From an uncultured Pseudorhodobacter sp. (lineage in GTDB: Bacteria; Pseudomonadota; Alphaproteobacteria; Rhodobacterales; Rhodobacteraceae), in the NCBI GenBank assembly GCA_913062925.1, contig CAJXWJ010000034.1, positions 1 to 37,941 of the forward strand: a stretch of 37,941 nucleotides of DNA. The letters run 5' to 3'. The translations under genes and the position numbers were made by a program. How positions within the stretch are numbered: the first letter of the stretch is position 1; every line of letters begins with the position of its first letter. Positions 7,072-15,703 of this stretch are shown in pieces. Under the pieces are notes generated by a model, which saw nothing but the letters and a program-made list of their open reading frames with translations, searched no databases and was not told where the DNA came from.

Positions 7072-7159
7072 GACCGCTTTGAAGCAGTGGTCGAGTTCGC
7101 TCTTACTGCTTCATACCTCCCTGTTGGACTCGGCCGAGCGAAAGCTCGGCCTTTTTTTT
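7064..7159 (+). ncRNA. Small RNA candidate with two hairpins and an intrinsic terminator
   Basis: This non-coding stretch folds convincingly. GAAGCAGT (7081-7088) pairs with ACTGCTTC (7105-7112), and inside it GAG-TTCG-CTC (7093-7102) forms a UUCG tetraloop stem. Outside, GGTAT (7064-7068) could pair with ATACC (7113-7117). A single-stranded linker follows, containing CCTCCC at 7117-7122, an anti-Shine-Dalgarno-like sequence. Then comes a terminator: GGCCGAGC (7132-7139), GAAA loop, GCTCGGCC (7144-7151) and eight T. The size (roughly 80-95 nt) and layout fit trans-acting small RNAs of Rhodobacterales, but I cannot assign it to a named family. Alternatively it is a leader attenuator for purL, although purL starts 282 nt later. 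Confidence 0.65.
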
Positions 7160-7441
7160 GGTTTTCGGCCATAAATTTCCAACTGCTTAGAATGACGCCG
7201 CTTTTGGGCGCTTTGTCTGAAAAAATGGGCAGAAGCCTATCGTACACGCCAGCGGCTTTGCGCTGATTCGTGCGGCTGGCTTGGCCGAAAAATGTGCAGC
7301 CCTGCCCTGCTCGTCCCGCCCTGACAGTCGATTTCTGCGTGGCTGGGGCAAAAAACCTCGCCTTGGCCACCTTGCACCTCTTTCGCAAAGCAGGCGCTTG
7401 TCCTATGACGCCCGCAGCCTCCTCATCTAGGGAATTTCCGC
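7160..7441. other. Gap before purL with no gene seen
   Basis: About 280 bases between the small-RNA terminator and purL. No convincing reading frame, tRNA or known riboswitch was recognised. An imperfect hairpin can form with GCCAGC near 7249 and GCTGGC near 7274. The purL promoter must lie here if purL is not read from the small-RNA promoter. Confidence 0.5.
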
Positions 7442-9601
7442 ATGACCGAGCCCGCCATCACGCCAGACCTGATTGCCGCCCATGGCATGAAGCCCGACGA
7501 ATACGCCCGTCTGCTCGAGATTATCGGCCGTGAGCCAAGCTTTACCGAGCTGGGGATCTTCTCGGCGATGTGGAACGAGCATTGCTCGTATAAGTCGTCC
7601 AAGAAATGGCTGCGCACCCTGCCCACCACTGGCCCGCAAGTGATCTGCGGTCCGGGTGAGAATGCAGGCGTGGTCGATATTGGCGACGGCCAAGCGGTGA
7701 TCTTCAAGATGGAGAGCCACAACCACCCCAGTTATATCGAGCCACATCAGGGTGCTGCCACCGGCGTCGGCGGCATTTTGCGCGATGTCTTCACCATGGG
7801 CGCGCGGCCGATTGCGGCGATGAACTCGCTGTCCTTTGGCGTGCCAAGCCACCCAAAGACCGCTTATCTGGTTAAGGGCGTGGTCGAGGGCGTCGGGTCT
7901 TACGGCAATGCCTTTGGCGTGCCAACCGTGGGCGGCGAAGTGCGCTTTCACAAAAGCTATAACGGCAACTGTCTGGTCAATGCTTTTGCCGCGGGCTTGG
8001 CGGATGCGGATAAGATCTTTTACTCGGTCGCCTCGGGCGTCGGCATGCCGGTGGTTTATCTGGGCGCCAAGACCGGCCGCGACGGCGTCGGCGGTGCCAC
8101 CATGGCCAGCGCCGAATTCGATGACACCATCGAGGAAAAACGCCCCACCGTACAGGTTGGCGACCCCTTTACCGAAAAGCGCCTGCTGGAAGCCAGCCTC
8201 GAGCTGATGGCAAGCGGCGCTGTGATCTCGATTCAGGATATGGGGGCGGCTGGCCTGACCTGTTCGGCGGTCGAGATGGGCGACAAGGGCGGTTTGGGCA
8301 TTCGTTTGCAGCTTGACCATGTGCCGCAGCGCGAAACCAATATGACCGCCTATGAGATGATGCTGTCAGAAAGCCAAGAGCGCATGCTGATGGTGCTAAA
8401 GCCCGAGCTGGAAGACGTGGCGCGCGCGATTTTCGTGAAATGGGATCTGGATTTCGCCATCGTTGGCGAGACCATTCCCGAAGACCGCTTCCTGATCTTG
8501 CACGGCAATGATGTGAAGGCCGATTTGCCTTTGTCCAAGCTGTCCTCCTCGGCCCCCGAATATGATCGGCCTTGGATCGAAACCCCGGCCCCCGCGGCCC
8601 TGGGCGAGGTTCCCGCCTTGGGTGCGATTGCAGGTCTGCGCGCGCTGATCGGCAGCCCGAACTACGCGCAAAAGGCTTGGGTCTACGAGCAATATGACAG
8701 CATGGTTGGCGCCGATACCGTTATAGCGCCTGGTATGGGTGCGGGTGTGGTGCGGGTGCATGGCACCGGCAAGGCGCTTGCCTTCACCTCGGATGTCACC
8801 CCGCGCTACGTCAAGGCCAACCCCTTTGAAGGCGGCAAACAGGCTGTGGCAGAGGCTTACCGCAACCTGATGGCGGTTGGGGCCAAGCCTTTGGCAACGA
8901 CGGACAATATGAACTTTGGCAACCCAGAAAAGCCCGAGATCATGGGCCAGTTTGTGGGGGCGATCAAAGGCATTTCGGCAGCGGTTTCGGCGCTGGATAT
9001 GCCGATCGTCTCGGGCAATGTCTCGCTTTACAATGAAACCGATGGCACCGGCATTTTGCCGACCCCAACCATCGGCGCGGTGGGGATTTTGGCCAGCCTT
9101 GATCAGCTGATTTCCGGCCACCCGCAGGCGGGCGACATCGCTTTGGTGATCGGCGAAAGCTTTGGACATCTGGGCCAGTCGGCGATTTTGGCCGAAGCCT
9201 TTGGCATCGAGGCCGGCGACTCGCCTGCCGTCGATCTGGCGGCAGAAAAGCGCAACGGCGAGTTCATGCAGGCGCACCGCAAGCACTTGCACGCCTGTAC
9301 AGACCTTGCCGATGGCGGCCTTGCGCTGGCAGGCTTTGAGATGGCCGAAGCCGCTGGCCTTGGCCTACAGCTTGACGCAGGCGATCTTGCCACACTCTTT
9401 GGCGAAGATCAGGCGCGCTACCTCGTGGCCTGCTCGCCCGAAGGTGCCGCAGCCGTTGAGGCCGCAGCCTTGCTGACCGATGTGCCTGTGCTGCGCGTCG
9501 GCCACTTTGGCGGCGATGTCGTGGATTTGGGCGGCGACAGTGCCGCCTTGGCGGACCTGTCAGCCCTTTACCGTGGCGCCTTTGCGGCGGCTGTGGCCTA
9601 G
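7442..9601 (+). CDS. purL: Phosphoribosylformylglycinamidine synthase subunit PurL
   Basis: The large, ATP-using subunit (719 residues, the small-PurL type that works with PurS and PurQ). It converts FGAR and glutamine-derived ammonia to FGAM in de novo purine synthesis. The N-terminal block EHCSYKSSK carries His47. The ATP/metal block is [13 protein letters not shown] around residues 89-101, followed by [15 protein letters not shown] second AIR-synthase-like half shows [11 protein letters not shown] and [10 protein letters not shown]. Length is as expected. bolA follows 107 nt downstream on the same strand. Confidence 0.98.
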   Translation: MTEPAITPDLIAAHGMKPDEYARLLEIIGREPSFTELGIFSAMWNEHCSYKSSKKWLRTLPTTGPQVICGPGENAGVVDIGDGQAVIFKMESHNHPSYIEPHQGAATGVGGILRDVFTMGARPIAAMNSLSFGVPSHPKTAYLVKGVVEGVGSYGNAFGVPTVGGEVRFHKSYNGNCLVNAFAAGLADADKIFYSVASGVGMPVVYLGAKTGRDGVGGATMASAEFDDTIEEKRPTVQVGDPFTEKRLLEASLELMASGAVISIQDMGAAGLTCSAVEMGDKGGLGIRLQLDHVPQRETNMTAYEMMLSESQERMLMVLKPELEDVARAIFVKWDLDFAIVGETIPEDRFLILHGNDVKADLPLSKLSSSAPEYDRPWIETPAPAALGEVPALGAIAGLRALIGSPNYAQKAWVYEQYDSMVGADTVIAPGMGAGVVRVHGTGKALAFTSDVTPRYVKANPFEGGKQAVAEAYRNLMAVGAKPLATTDNMNFGNPEKPEIMGQFVGAIKGISAAVSALDMPIVSGNVSLYNETDGTGILPTPTIGAVGILASLDQLISGHPQAGDIALVIGESFGHLGQSAILAEAFGIEAGDSPAVDLAAEKRNGEFMQAHRKHLHACTDLADGGLALAGFEMAEAAGLGLQLDAGDLATLFGEDQARYLVACSPEGAAAVEAAALLTDVPVLRVGHFGGDVVDLGGDSAALADLSALYRGAFAAAVA

Positions 9602-9609
9602 AGCAAACC

Positions 9610-9632
9610 GCTGGCCCGTTCTGCGGGCCAGC
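9610..9632 (+). other. Intercistronic hairpin after purL
   Basis: GCTGGCCCG (9610-9618) and CGGGCCAGC (9624-9632) form a perfect 9-bp stem with a 5-nt loop, 8 nt after the purL stop. No T-run follows, so it may act as a weak terminator or protect the purL 3' end. Confidence 0.6.
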
Positions 9633-9654
9633 AGCGAGATCGCTTTGAACACCC

Positions 9655-9683
9655 TTGCAGCGCCCCTGCCCGCGTCCTACATT
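9655..9683 (+). promoter_or_regulatory. Probable promoter of bolA-grxD
   Basis: TTGCAG (9655-9660) and TACATT (9678-9683) are spaced by 17 bp, upstream of the bolA ribosome-binding site. The boxes match a sigma-70 type promoter reasonably well; no experimental support is visible. Confidence 0.45.
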
Positions 9684-9708
9684 CTGCACAAGTAGAAGGA
9701 GCCTGACC

Positions 9709-9945
9709 ATGGCGATTGATGCCACCGCGATCGAAACACTAATCCGCAGCAGCTTTCCAAATGCCAAAATCACCGTGCAAGGCGACGATGGCCAGCATTT
9801 TGCCGCCGAAGTGATCGACGACAGCTTTCGCGGCCAGAACCGCGTGCAGCAACAGCGCGCGGTCTATGCCAGCCTGAAGGGGCTGATGGATGGCGCAAAT
9901 GGCGCGCTTCATGCCTTGGCGCTGACCACCAAAGCCCCAGAATAA
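9709..9945 (+). CDS. BolA/IbaG-family protein
   Basis: A 78-residue BolA-fold protein. Its layout (VQGDDGQHFAAEVID, FRGQNRVQQQRAVYA, then LHALALTT at the end) resembles IbaG/BolA3-type proteins. Such proteins pair with monothiol CGFS glutaredoxins through a shared [2Fe-2S] cluster, using conserved His and other ligands; His residues are present in DGQHF and in ALHAL. The CGFS glutaredoxin gene lies 60 nt downstream, which supports that partnership. ATG 9709 is chosen because AGAAGGAG sits about 8 nt upstream; the longer reading from 9655 has no such site. Confidence 0.92.
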   Translation: MAIDATAIETLIRSSFPNAKITVQGDDGQHFAAEVIDDSFRGQNRVQQQRAVYASLKGLMDGANGALHALALTTKAPE

Positions 9946-10005
9946 CGCAAAACATTTATTTGGCCTGCGCGGCTTGCGCATGATGCCAATCAGAAAGGAA
10001 ACGAC

Positions 10006-10368
10006 ATGAGCGCTCAGGATACCATCCGCGAACTGGTCCAGAACAACGACGTTGTCTTGTTCATGAAGGGCGAGAAACTGATGCCGCAATGCGGGTTTTC
10101 GTCCAAGGTGGCGGGCATTCTGAACTATTTGGGTGTCGAGTATAAAGACGTCAACGTGTTGGCAGATGCCGAAATCCGTCAAGGCATCAAGGATTTCTCG
10201 GAATGGCCAACGATTCCGCAGCTTTACGTCAAGGGCGAGTTTGTCGGTGGCTGCGATATTGCCATCGAGATGACGCTTTCGGGCGAGCTGGACACGCTGC
10301 TTGAAGCCAGCGGTGTCGGCTTTGACAAAACCGCAGCAGACAAAATCCGCGAAGCAAACAAGGGCTGA
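10006..10368 (+). CDS. grxD: Monothiol glutaredoxin of the Grx4/GrxD type
   Basis: A 120-residue cytoplasmic CGFS glutaredoxin that carries and transfers [2Fe-2S] clusters. The active-site CGFS begins at Cys29, after MKGEKLMPQ. The glutathione-binding block WPTIPQLYVKGEFVGGCDI is intact. Length is normal. AAAGGA precedes the ATG. It lies 60 nt after the BolA gene, its expected partner, and ends before a strong terminator shared with the convergent zapA gene. Confidence 0.97.
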   Translation: MSAQDTIRELVQNNDVVLFMKGEKLMPQCGFSSKVAGILNYLGVEYKDVNVLADAEIRQGIKDFSEWPTIPQLYVKGEFVGGCDIAIEMTLSGELDTLLEASGVGFDKTAADKIREANKG

Positions 10369-10387
10369 TCGGATCAGAAAGTAGCAA

Positions 10388-10419
10388 AGGACGAACCCTG
10401 TAAGGTTCGTCCTTTTTTT
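10388..10419 (+). terminator. Strong intrinsic terminator of bolA-grxD
   Basis: AGGACGAACC (10388-10397) pairs with GGTTCGTCCT (10404-10413) across a 6-nt loop and is followed by T at 10413-10419. The T-run overlaps the stop codon of zapA on the other strand. Confidence 0.92.
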
Positions 10420-10792
10420 ATGCCGATTTGCGGTCCTCGACAGCTGCTGCCAAAGATTCGGCACGCGCGGCAATTTCGGCCAGCGTCTCGACCAAGCCCT
10501 GTGGCAGAACTGGCACCTCGATCTTTTTAGGCTCGGGGGCTGGGCGCGCCTCGATCTCGGCCAGTTTCGCCTTCAGCTGGCGGTTCTCATCCTCGACAGC
10601 GGCGGTCTTATCGGCCAGCATCAGGCCCGCCATCAGCAGCATCCGCGCCTCGGGCAAGCGGCCCATCTGCGCCACCAAGGGCTGGGCCTCGATGTCCAGC
10701 ATCTGGGCAGCGGCATTTAGAAAATGCTCTTCCCCAGGCTGGCACGACACCATAAAGCTGCGTCCGCCAATGTGAATTTCCAGATCAGCCAT
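10418..10792 (-). CDS. zapA: Cell division protein ZapA
   Basis: A 124-residue FtsZ-associated protein that bundles FtsZ protofilaments at the Z-ring. The N-terminal ZapA fold (about 1-70) shows LEIHIGGRSFMVSCQPGEE and RMLLMAGLMLADK. A coiled coil follows (ENRQLKAKLAEIEAR), then a Pro-rich linker and a helical tail. Its ATG overlaps the end of the upstream coiled-coil gene by 8 nt (ATGGCTGA), so the two are translationally coupled. It converges on grxD. Confidence 0.92.
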   Translation of the reverse strand: MADLEIHIGGRSFMVSCQPGEEHFLNAAAQMLDIEAQPLVAQMGRLPEARMLLMAGLMLADKTAAVEDENRQLKAKLAEIEARPAPEPKKIEVPVLPQGLVETLAEIAARAESLAAAVEDRKSA

Positions 10793-11288
10793 GATTTTCG
10801 GCCTCCGCGACCAAGGGGGTGAGAGCTTTCAGCACCGCAGCCACTTCAGCGCTCTCGGCGGCGCGGCTGGCCTGCAATTGCGCAAGTTCGGTCTGTAAAG
10901 CGTGGTTGATCTGCTCGGGATCGATCACATTGCCCTCTGCCAAGCCACGCAATTCGTCCAATTCGGCGTTCAGATCGCCGAGGCTTTCGCGCAGGCGGCC
11001 AAGCTCGCTGGCTTGATCTGAGAGCTGGGCGTTCAGATCCGAAATCTCGGCCAGCAAAGCGGTTTTCTCGCCAGTGGCCTTGTCATTGACCACACGCAGC
11101 CGTTCGTTCAGCTGCGCGTTCAACATCCGCTCTTCGTCCAAAGCCTCATTCAACTTGGCAAAATCGCTTTCAGGCAGCATCGCAGAGGGTGTCTCATCGA
11201 CAAGCGGAGCCACAAGCCCCGCAATGCCACGATCAATCCGTTCCAGCGCGATTGTGATCCGCCGTTCCAGTTCTGCTATGTCTTGCAT
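10785..11288 (-). CDS. Coiled-coil protein co-translated with ZapA
   Basis: A 167-residue acidic, mostly helical protein with no recognised enzymatic domain. Heptad-like stretches run from about residue 45 to 150 (ERMLNAQLNERLRVVND, ISDLNAQLSDQASELGRL, LGDLNAELDELRGL). There is no signal peptide or membrane segment. It starts at ATG 11288, behind an AAGGGA-type site, rather than at the longer reading to 11588, whose extra part looks non-coding and crosses the tkt promoter. The 8-nt overlap with zapA suggests a linked role in division, perhaps as a ZapB-like adaptor; that is inference. Confidence 0.8.
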   Translation of the reverse strand: MQDIAELERRITIALERIDRGIAGLVAPLVDETPSAMLPESDFAKLNEALDEERMLNAQLNERLRVVNDKATGEKTALLAEISDLNAQLSDQASELGRLRESLGDLNAELDELRGLAEGNVIDPEQINHALQTELAQLQASRAAESAEVAAVLKALTPLVAEAENHG

Positions 11289-11431
11289 AGGCCAGTCCCT
11301 TTCTTGGTCTTCTTGGTCTTTTCGCTCTGCGCGCTCAAGGTGCGAATCGCAGACGGCTGCGTCAAGGTCAATCTTAACCGATTGTGGTGGCAACAACCTC
11401 CCCTTTATCTCCAAGGCCTTGCGGGGCGCGC

Positions 11432-11459
11432 TTGATCTTGCCGCACAGGCTGATATGCA
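11432..11459 (+). promoter_or_regulatory. Possible tkt promoter
   Basis: TTGATC (11432-11437) and TATGCA (11454-11459) lie 16 bp apart, about 35 bp upstream of the transketolase start, in the 206-bp region between divergent genes. The match is moderate. Confidence 0.35.
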
Positions 11460-11494
11460 GCACGGGCACGAATTTAACAGACAGGACATCGACC

Positions 11495-13510
11495 GTGGAT
11501 ATCCAGACGCTTCGCCAGAGCCACCCCGATCACTGGATGCGCGCCGCCGCGATCCGCACTTTGACCCTAGATGCCGTTGCCGCTGCAAACTCCGGCCACT
11601 CGGGCATGCCGATGGGCATGGCCGATGTCGCTACGGTCCTGTTTGAAAAGCACCTGAAGTTTGACCCCAAGGCGCCGCGTTGGGCCGATCGGGATCGCTT
11701 TATTCTGTCGGCGGGCCATGGCTCGATGCTGATCTATGCGCTGCTTTATCTGACCGGCTACGAGGATATGACGCTGGCGCAGATCAAGAATTTCCGCCAA
11801 TGGGGCGCGATCACCGCAGGCCATCCCGAATATGGCCATGTGGCAGGTGTCGAGACCACCACCGGCCCCTTGGGTCAGGGCATTGCCAATGCGGTTGGCT
11901 TTGCGATTGCTGAAGAAAACCTGCGCGCGCGCTGGGGTGCCAAGGTGCAAGACCATTACACCTATGTCATGGCCGGCGACGGCTGCCTGATGGAGGGCAT
12001 CAGCCAAGAGGCGATTGGCCTTGCAGGCAAGCTGGCGCTGTCGCGTTTGATCGTGATGTGGGACAACAACGGCATCACCATCGACGGCAAGGTCTCGCTT
12101 TCCGACGTCACCGATCAAAAGGCGCGCTTTGCGGCTTCGGGCTGGGATGTGTTTGAATGCGATGGCCACGATCCGGTGGCGATTGACGCAGCGCTTTCGG
12201 CTGCAAAAGCCAGCCCGCGCCCGGCGATGATTTCGTGCAAAACCCATATCGCCTTGGGCCATGCCGCCCAAGACACCTCTAAGGGCCATGGCGCTTTGAC
12301 CGATGCCGCGCAAATGGCGGCGGCAAAAGAGGCTTATGGCTGGACCTCGCCCGCCTTCGAGATCCCCGCCAAGATCAAGGCCGAATGGGAGGCTTTTGGC
12401 AGCCGTGGTGCGGCCGCCCATGCCGCTTGGGCTACGCGTATGGCGACACTTTCGCCCGCAAAACAGGCCGAATTCACCCGCATTTTCGCTGCCGAGACGC
12501 CAAAGAAACTGGCGCAAGCCATTCGCGCGCTGAAGAAAACCGCAAGCGAGACCGCACCAAAGCTTGCAACACGTTCAGCTTCAGAAAAGGTTTTGGCCGT
12601 GATCAACCCGATCCTGCCCGAAACCATCGGCGGTTCGGCCGATTTGACCGGCTCGAACAACACCAAAACCGCTGATCTGGGCGTGTTTTCGGCTGACGAC
12701 CGCAAGGGCCGCTATGTTTACTACGGCATCCGCGAGCATGGTATGGCGGCTGCGATGAACGGCATGGCGCTGCATGGCGGTGTGCGGCCTTATTCGGGCA
12801 CCTTCATGTGCTTTACCGATTACGCCCGCCCCTCGATGCGGCTTTCGGCGCTGATGCAGATCCCTGTGGTCTATGTGATGACGCATGACAGCATCGGTCT
12901 GGGCGAAGACGGCCCGACCCACCAGCCGGTGGAACATCTGGCGATTTCGCGTGCAACGCCAAACACCTATGTCTTCCGCCCCGCCGATCTGGTGGAAACG
13001 GCCGAGGCTTGGGAAATTGCCGCCACAGCCAAAACCACGCCTTCGGTCTTGGCGCTCAGCCGGCAAAACCTGCCCACCGTGCGCCATGTGCACAACAACG
13101 CCAACCTCACCGCCAAGGGCGCCTATGTGCTGGCCGAGGCCGAGGGCAAGCGTCAGGTGATCTTGATGGCAACGGGGTCCGAAGTTGAAATCGCACTGAA
13201 AGCCCGCGAGATGCTGCAAGCCAAGGGGATTGGCACCCGTGTGGTCTCGATGCCCTGCATGGAGCTGTTTGCCGCCCAAGACGAAGCCTATCGCCGCAAG
13301 GTCCTGCCCGCAGGTCCGGTGCGGGTTGCGATTGAGGCAGGCGTGCGGATGGGCTGGGATCGCTGGCTGTTGGGCGAGCGGGGCCGCGATGGCAAATGCG
13401 ATTTCGTTGGCATGTCAAGCTTTGGCGCCTCTGCGCCAATGGAACGTTTGTACAAGGAATTCGGCATCACCGCCGAAGCCACAGTTGCCAAGGTTGAAGC
13501 CCTGCTTTAA
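11495..13510 (+). CDS. tkt: Transketolase
   Basis: A 671-residue thiamine-diphosphate enzyme that moves two-carbon units between sugar phosphates in the pentose-phosphate and Calvin cycles. Catalytic His35 lies in [11 protein letters not shown]. The ThDP/metal motif GDGCLMEG starts at residue 161, with DNNGITIDG after it. Glu414 in GIREHGM is the conserved residue that activates ThDP. I place the start at GTG 11495, because [18 protein letters not shown] matches the family N-terminus and ACAGGA sits upstream. The longer reading from 11384 runs through the promoter region. The first GAPDH gene follows, after the oppositely oriented DUF808 gene. Confidence 0.96.
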   Translation: MDIQTLRQSHPDHWMRAAAIRTLTLDAVAAANSGHSGMPMGMADVATVLFEKHLKFDPKAPRWADRDRFILSAGHGSMLIYALLYLTGYEDMTLAQIKNFRQWGAITAGHPEYGHVAGVETTTGPLGQGIANAVGFAIAEENLRARWGAKVQDHYTYVMAGDGCLMEGISQEAIGLAGKLALSRLIVMWDNNGITIDGKVSLSDVTDQKARFAASGWDVFECDGHDPVAIDAALSAAKASPRPAMISCKTHIALGHAAQDTSKGHGALTDAAQMAAAKEAYGWTSPAFEIPAKIKAEWEAFGSRGAAAHAAWATRMATLSPAKQAEFTRIFAAETPKKLAQAIRALKKTASETAPKLATRSASEKVLAVINPILPETIGGSADLTGSNNTKTADLGVFSADDRKGRYVYYGIREHGMAAAMNGMALHGGVRPYSGTFMCFTDYARPSMRLSALMQIPVVYVMTHDSIGLGEDGPTHQPVEHLAISRATPNTYVFRPADLVETAEAWEIAATAKTTPSVLALSRQNLPTVRHVHNNANLTAKGAYVLAEAEGKRQVILMATGSEVEIALKAREMLQAKGIGTRVVSMPCMELFAAQDEAYRRKVLPAGPVRVAIEAGVRMGWDRWLLGERGRDGKCDFVGMSSFGASAPMERLYKEFGITAEATVAKVEALL

Positions 13511-13532
13511 TATTTAATATCAAACGATTACA

Positions 13533-13562
13533 GGCCGCGCTTAATGCGCGGCCTTTGCTTTT
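13533..13562 (+). terminator. tkt terminator, overlapping the DUF808 stop
   Basis: GGCCGCGC (13533-13540) and GCGCGGCC (13546-13553) form a perfect 8-bp stem with loop TTAAT, then TTTGCTTTT. The loop contains the stop codon of the convergent DUF808 gene. Confidence 0.85.
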
Positions 13563-14512
13563 CCTGTGACCTTTGCCCATATCGGCCCGATGACTTTGGT
13601 GACCACAGGGATCAGCAGCAGGCCCCAGCCCAAGCCGAATATCCCGTCGATAAAGGCCGTCACCGCCCATGCCACCGCAGCCTCGGCCTGCCCCAAGGCT
13701 TGGCCCGCGCCCAAGGCAAGCTCGTGGATCAGATGCGCCGCTGCGCCAAAGCCTAAGACCTCGGCGCCGTGCAGCAGGATTGATCCGCCAACCCAAAGCA
13801 TCGCCGCAGTGCCGATATTGGCCAAAAGCCACATCAGCTTTGGCATCCCCAGAACCAAGCCCCGCCCCAAGGCGCGGGTCAGCGAAAACCGCGCCTTGCG
13901 CGCCATATAAAGCCCGATGTCGTCCATCTTGACGATCAGCGCCACCGCGCCGTAAACGCCCACCGTGATCATCACCCCCACCAGCGCCAAGGTCGCCGCC
14001 TCGATCCACAACGCGCTTTCGGGGATAGCGGCAAGCGCGATGGTCATAATCTCGGCCGAAAGGATAAAATCGGTCTTGATCGCGCCCGCGATCTTTTCCT
14101 CCTCCAGATGCGCGGGGTCTTTGATGTCGTAATCGGCCGCAACCTCGGCGGTCTGATGCGGCGCCAAGGCGTGATAGATCTTTTCCGCGCCCTCAAAGCA
14201 CAGATAGCAGCCCCCCAGCATCAGCAAAGGCGTGATGGCTTGCGGCAAAAACGCGTTCAGCGCCAGCGCTGCGGGCAGCAAAAACATCAGCTTGTTGCGG
14301 ATAGAGCCAAGCGCGATGCGGCCAATGATCGGCAGTTCGCGGTCGGCGGCAAAGCCCTCAACGTATTTCGGCGTCACGGCGGCATCGTCAATCACCACGC
14401 CTGCGGTCTTACTGCCCGCTTTCGCCGCAGCGCCGGCAATATCGTCAAGCGAGGCCGCTGCCACTTTGGCAAGGGCTGCAACATCATCCAAAAGCGCTAA
14501 CAAACCACTCAT
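13541..14512 (-). CDS. DUF808 (YedI-type) inner-membrane protein
   Basis: A 323-residue multi-spanning membrane protein of the DUF808 family. It begins SGLLALLDDVAALAKVAAASLDD, close to the YedI N-terminus, then has the soluble block VVIDDAAVTPKYVEGF and RELPIIGRIALGS. Hydrophobic segments follow at about 100-140, 185-210, 215-245, 265-290 and 295-315. The function is unknown. I chose ATG 14512 because GAGGG lies 5 nt upstream; an in-frame ATG at 14527 has no such site. It shares its control region with the GAPDH gene transcribed away from it, and that region holds two LacI-type palindromes, so co-regulation with sugar metabolism is plausible. Confidence 0.88.
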   Translation of the reverse strand: MSGLLALLDDVAALAKVAAASLDDIAGAAAKAGSKTAGVVIDDAAVTPKYVEGFAADRELPIIGRIALGSIRNKLMFLLPAALALNAFLPQAITPLLMLGGCYLCFEGAEKIYHALAPHQTAEVAADYDIKDPAHLEEEKIAGAIKTDFILSAEIMTIALAAIPESALWIEAATLALVGVMITVGVYGAVALIVKMDDIGLYMARKARFSLTRALGRGLVLGMPKLMWLLANIGTAAMLWVGGSILLHGAEVLGFGAAAHLIHELALGAGQALGQAEAAVAWAVTAFIDGIFGLGWGLLLIPVVTKVIGPIWAKVTGKAKAAH

Positions 14513-14535
14513 GCCACCCTCACTCATTTTGCCCA

Positions 14536-14564
14536 ATCCTAGCGCTATCCCAGCCGCTTGGCAA
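14536..14564 (-). promoter_or_regulatory. Probable promoter of the DUF808 gene
   Basis: On the minus strand, TTGCCA (14564-14559) and TAGGAT (14541-14536) are spaced by exactly 17 bp, with the gene start about 25 bp downstream. The nearest LacI-type palindrome lies just upstream of its -35 box. Confidence 0.5.
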
Positions 14565-14574
14565 ACTGGCAAGC

Positions 14575-14607
14575 TGTTAGCGCCAACAGCAGAAGTTTGC
14601 GCTAACA
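14575..14607. promoter_or_regulatory. Two LacI-type operators between the DUF808 and first GAPDH genes
   Basis: TGTTAGCGCCAACA (14575-14588) and AGTTTGCGCTAACA (14594-14607) are each two or three changes from the palindrome TGTTAGCGCTAACA. Their centres are 19 bp apart. A third close match lies before the second GAPDH gene. The central CG and arm symmetry fit LacI-family regulators. In Rhodobacter sphaeroides a LacI-type regulator, CceR, controls central carbon genes; I believe its sites look similar but cannot verify that here. Confidence 0.65.
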
Positions 14608-14693
14608 ACATGAAAAGACGTCGCTTTTTGACTTTCGAGCCAGACCGGCTGTCTTTATAGCAGAGCGCAGGCACTCATTGGGAAGGACGCGGC

Positions 14694-15692
14694 ATGATCA
14701 CGATCGGGATTAACGGGTTTGGCCGCATTGGTCGCTGCACCTTGGCCCATATCGCCGAAAGCGCACGCAATGATGTGCAGGTGGTGGCGATCAATGCCAC
14801 AGGCCCAATTGAAACCAACGCGCATCTGTTGAAATACGACTCGGTTCATGGCCGCTTCCCCGGCGTGGTCAAGGTCAGCGGCAACGAGCTGGATCTGGGC
14901 CGTGGTCCGATCCGGGTGATGAGCACCTATGCCCCCGAAGAGCTGGATTGGGAGGGCGTCGATGTGGTGTTGGAATGCACCGGCAAGTTCAACGACCGCG
15001 ACCTTGCCGCCGTGCATCTGGGGCGCGGTGCCAAGCGGGTGCTGGTCTCGGCCCCCGCCAAACGTGCCGATATGACGGTGGTTTACGGCGTCAATCACCG
15101 CGCGCTTACGCCCGATCATCTGGTGGTCTCGAACGCCTCTTGCACCACCAATTGCCTTGCCCCCTTGGCCAAGGTCTTGAATGATGCCATCGGCATTGAA
15201 AGCGGCATCATGACCACGATCCACAGCTATACCGGCGATCAGCCGACGCTGGACCGCCGCCACAAAGACCTGTATCGCGCCCGCGCCGCCGCCATGGCGA
15301 TGATCCCCACCAGCACAGGCGCTGCCAAGGCGATTGGCGAGGTGCTGCCCGAACTTGCCGGTCTGCTGGACGGATCGGCGCTGCGGGTGCCAACGCCCAA
15401 TGTCTCGGCCGTCGATCTGACCTTTATCGCCAAGAAATCGGTGACGGTGGCCGAGGTGAACCAGATCGTCAAAGAGGCCGCCGCGGGCTACATGGGCATG
15501 GTGATGTCCTATGATGAGGAACCAAAGGTGTCTATCGACTTCAATCATACACCTTTTTCGTCTATCTTTGCTCCAGATCAGACCAAAGTGGTGGGCCGTT
15601 CGGTCCGCGTGCTGGCTTGGTATGACAATGAATGGGGCTTTTCTTGCCGAATGGCCGATGTGGCTGGGGTAATGGGGCGGCTCTTGCAGTAA
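14694..15692 (+). CDS. gap: Glyceraldehyde-3-phosphate dehydrogenase, NADP-type signature (paralogue 1)
   Basis: A 332-residue GAPDH that interconverts glyceraldehyde-3-phosphate and 1,3-bisphosphoglycerate. The NAD(P) motif INGFGRIGR is at residues 6-14. Catalytic Cys150 lies in SNASCTTNC and His177 in TTIHSYTGD. The residue that binds the adenosine ribose in NAD-specific enzymes (Asp32 in Bacillus numbering) is Ala35 here (VAINATG). The LP pair before HKDL is replaced by RR (DRRHKDL). Both changes point to use of NADP or both cofactors, as in anabolic GAPDHs. GGAAGG precedes the ATG. It lies downstream of two LacI-type operators and 11 nt before a small membrane-protein gene. Confidence 0.95.
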   Translation: MITIGINGFGRIGRCTLAHIAESARNDVQVVAINATGPIETNAHLLKYDSVHGRFPGVVKVSGNELDLGRGPIRVMSTYAPEELDWEGVDVVLECTGKFNDRDLAAVHLGRGAKRVLVSAPAKRADMTVVYGVNHRALTPDHLVVSNASCTTNCLAPLAKVLNDAIGIESGIMTTIHSYTGDQPTLDRRHKDLYRARAAAMAMIPTSTGAAKAIGEVLPELAGLLDGSALRVPTPNVSAVDLTFIAKKSVTVAEVNQIVKEAAAGYMGMVMSYDEEPKVSIDFNHTPFSSIFAPDQTKVVGRSVRVLAWYDNEWGFSCRMADVAGVMGRLLQ

Positions 15693-15703
15693 ACGGAGGG
15701 GTC

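Noticed and set aside
7064-7159. tRNA or 6S RNA as an identity for the structured RNA
   Set aside because: No cloverleaf, T-loop or CCA-end pattern is present, and it is too short and wrongly shaped for 6S RNA.
11384-11494. N-terminal extension of transketolase
   Set aside because: The extra 37 codons cross the promoter region and do not resemble the family; GTG 11495 matches the conserved N-terminus.
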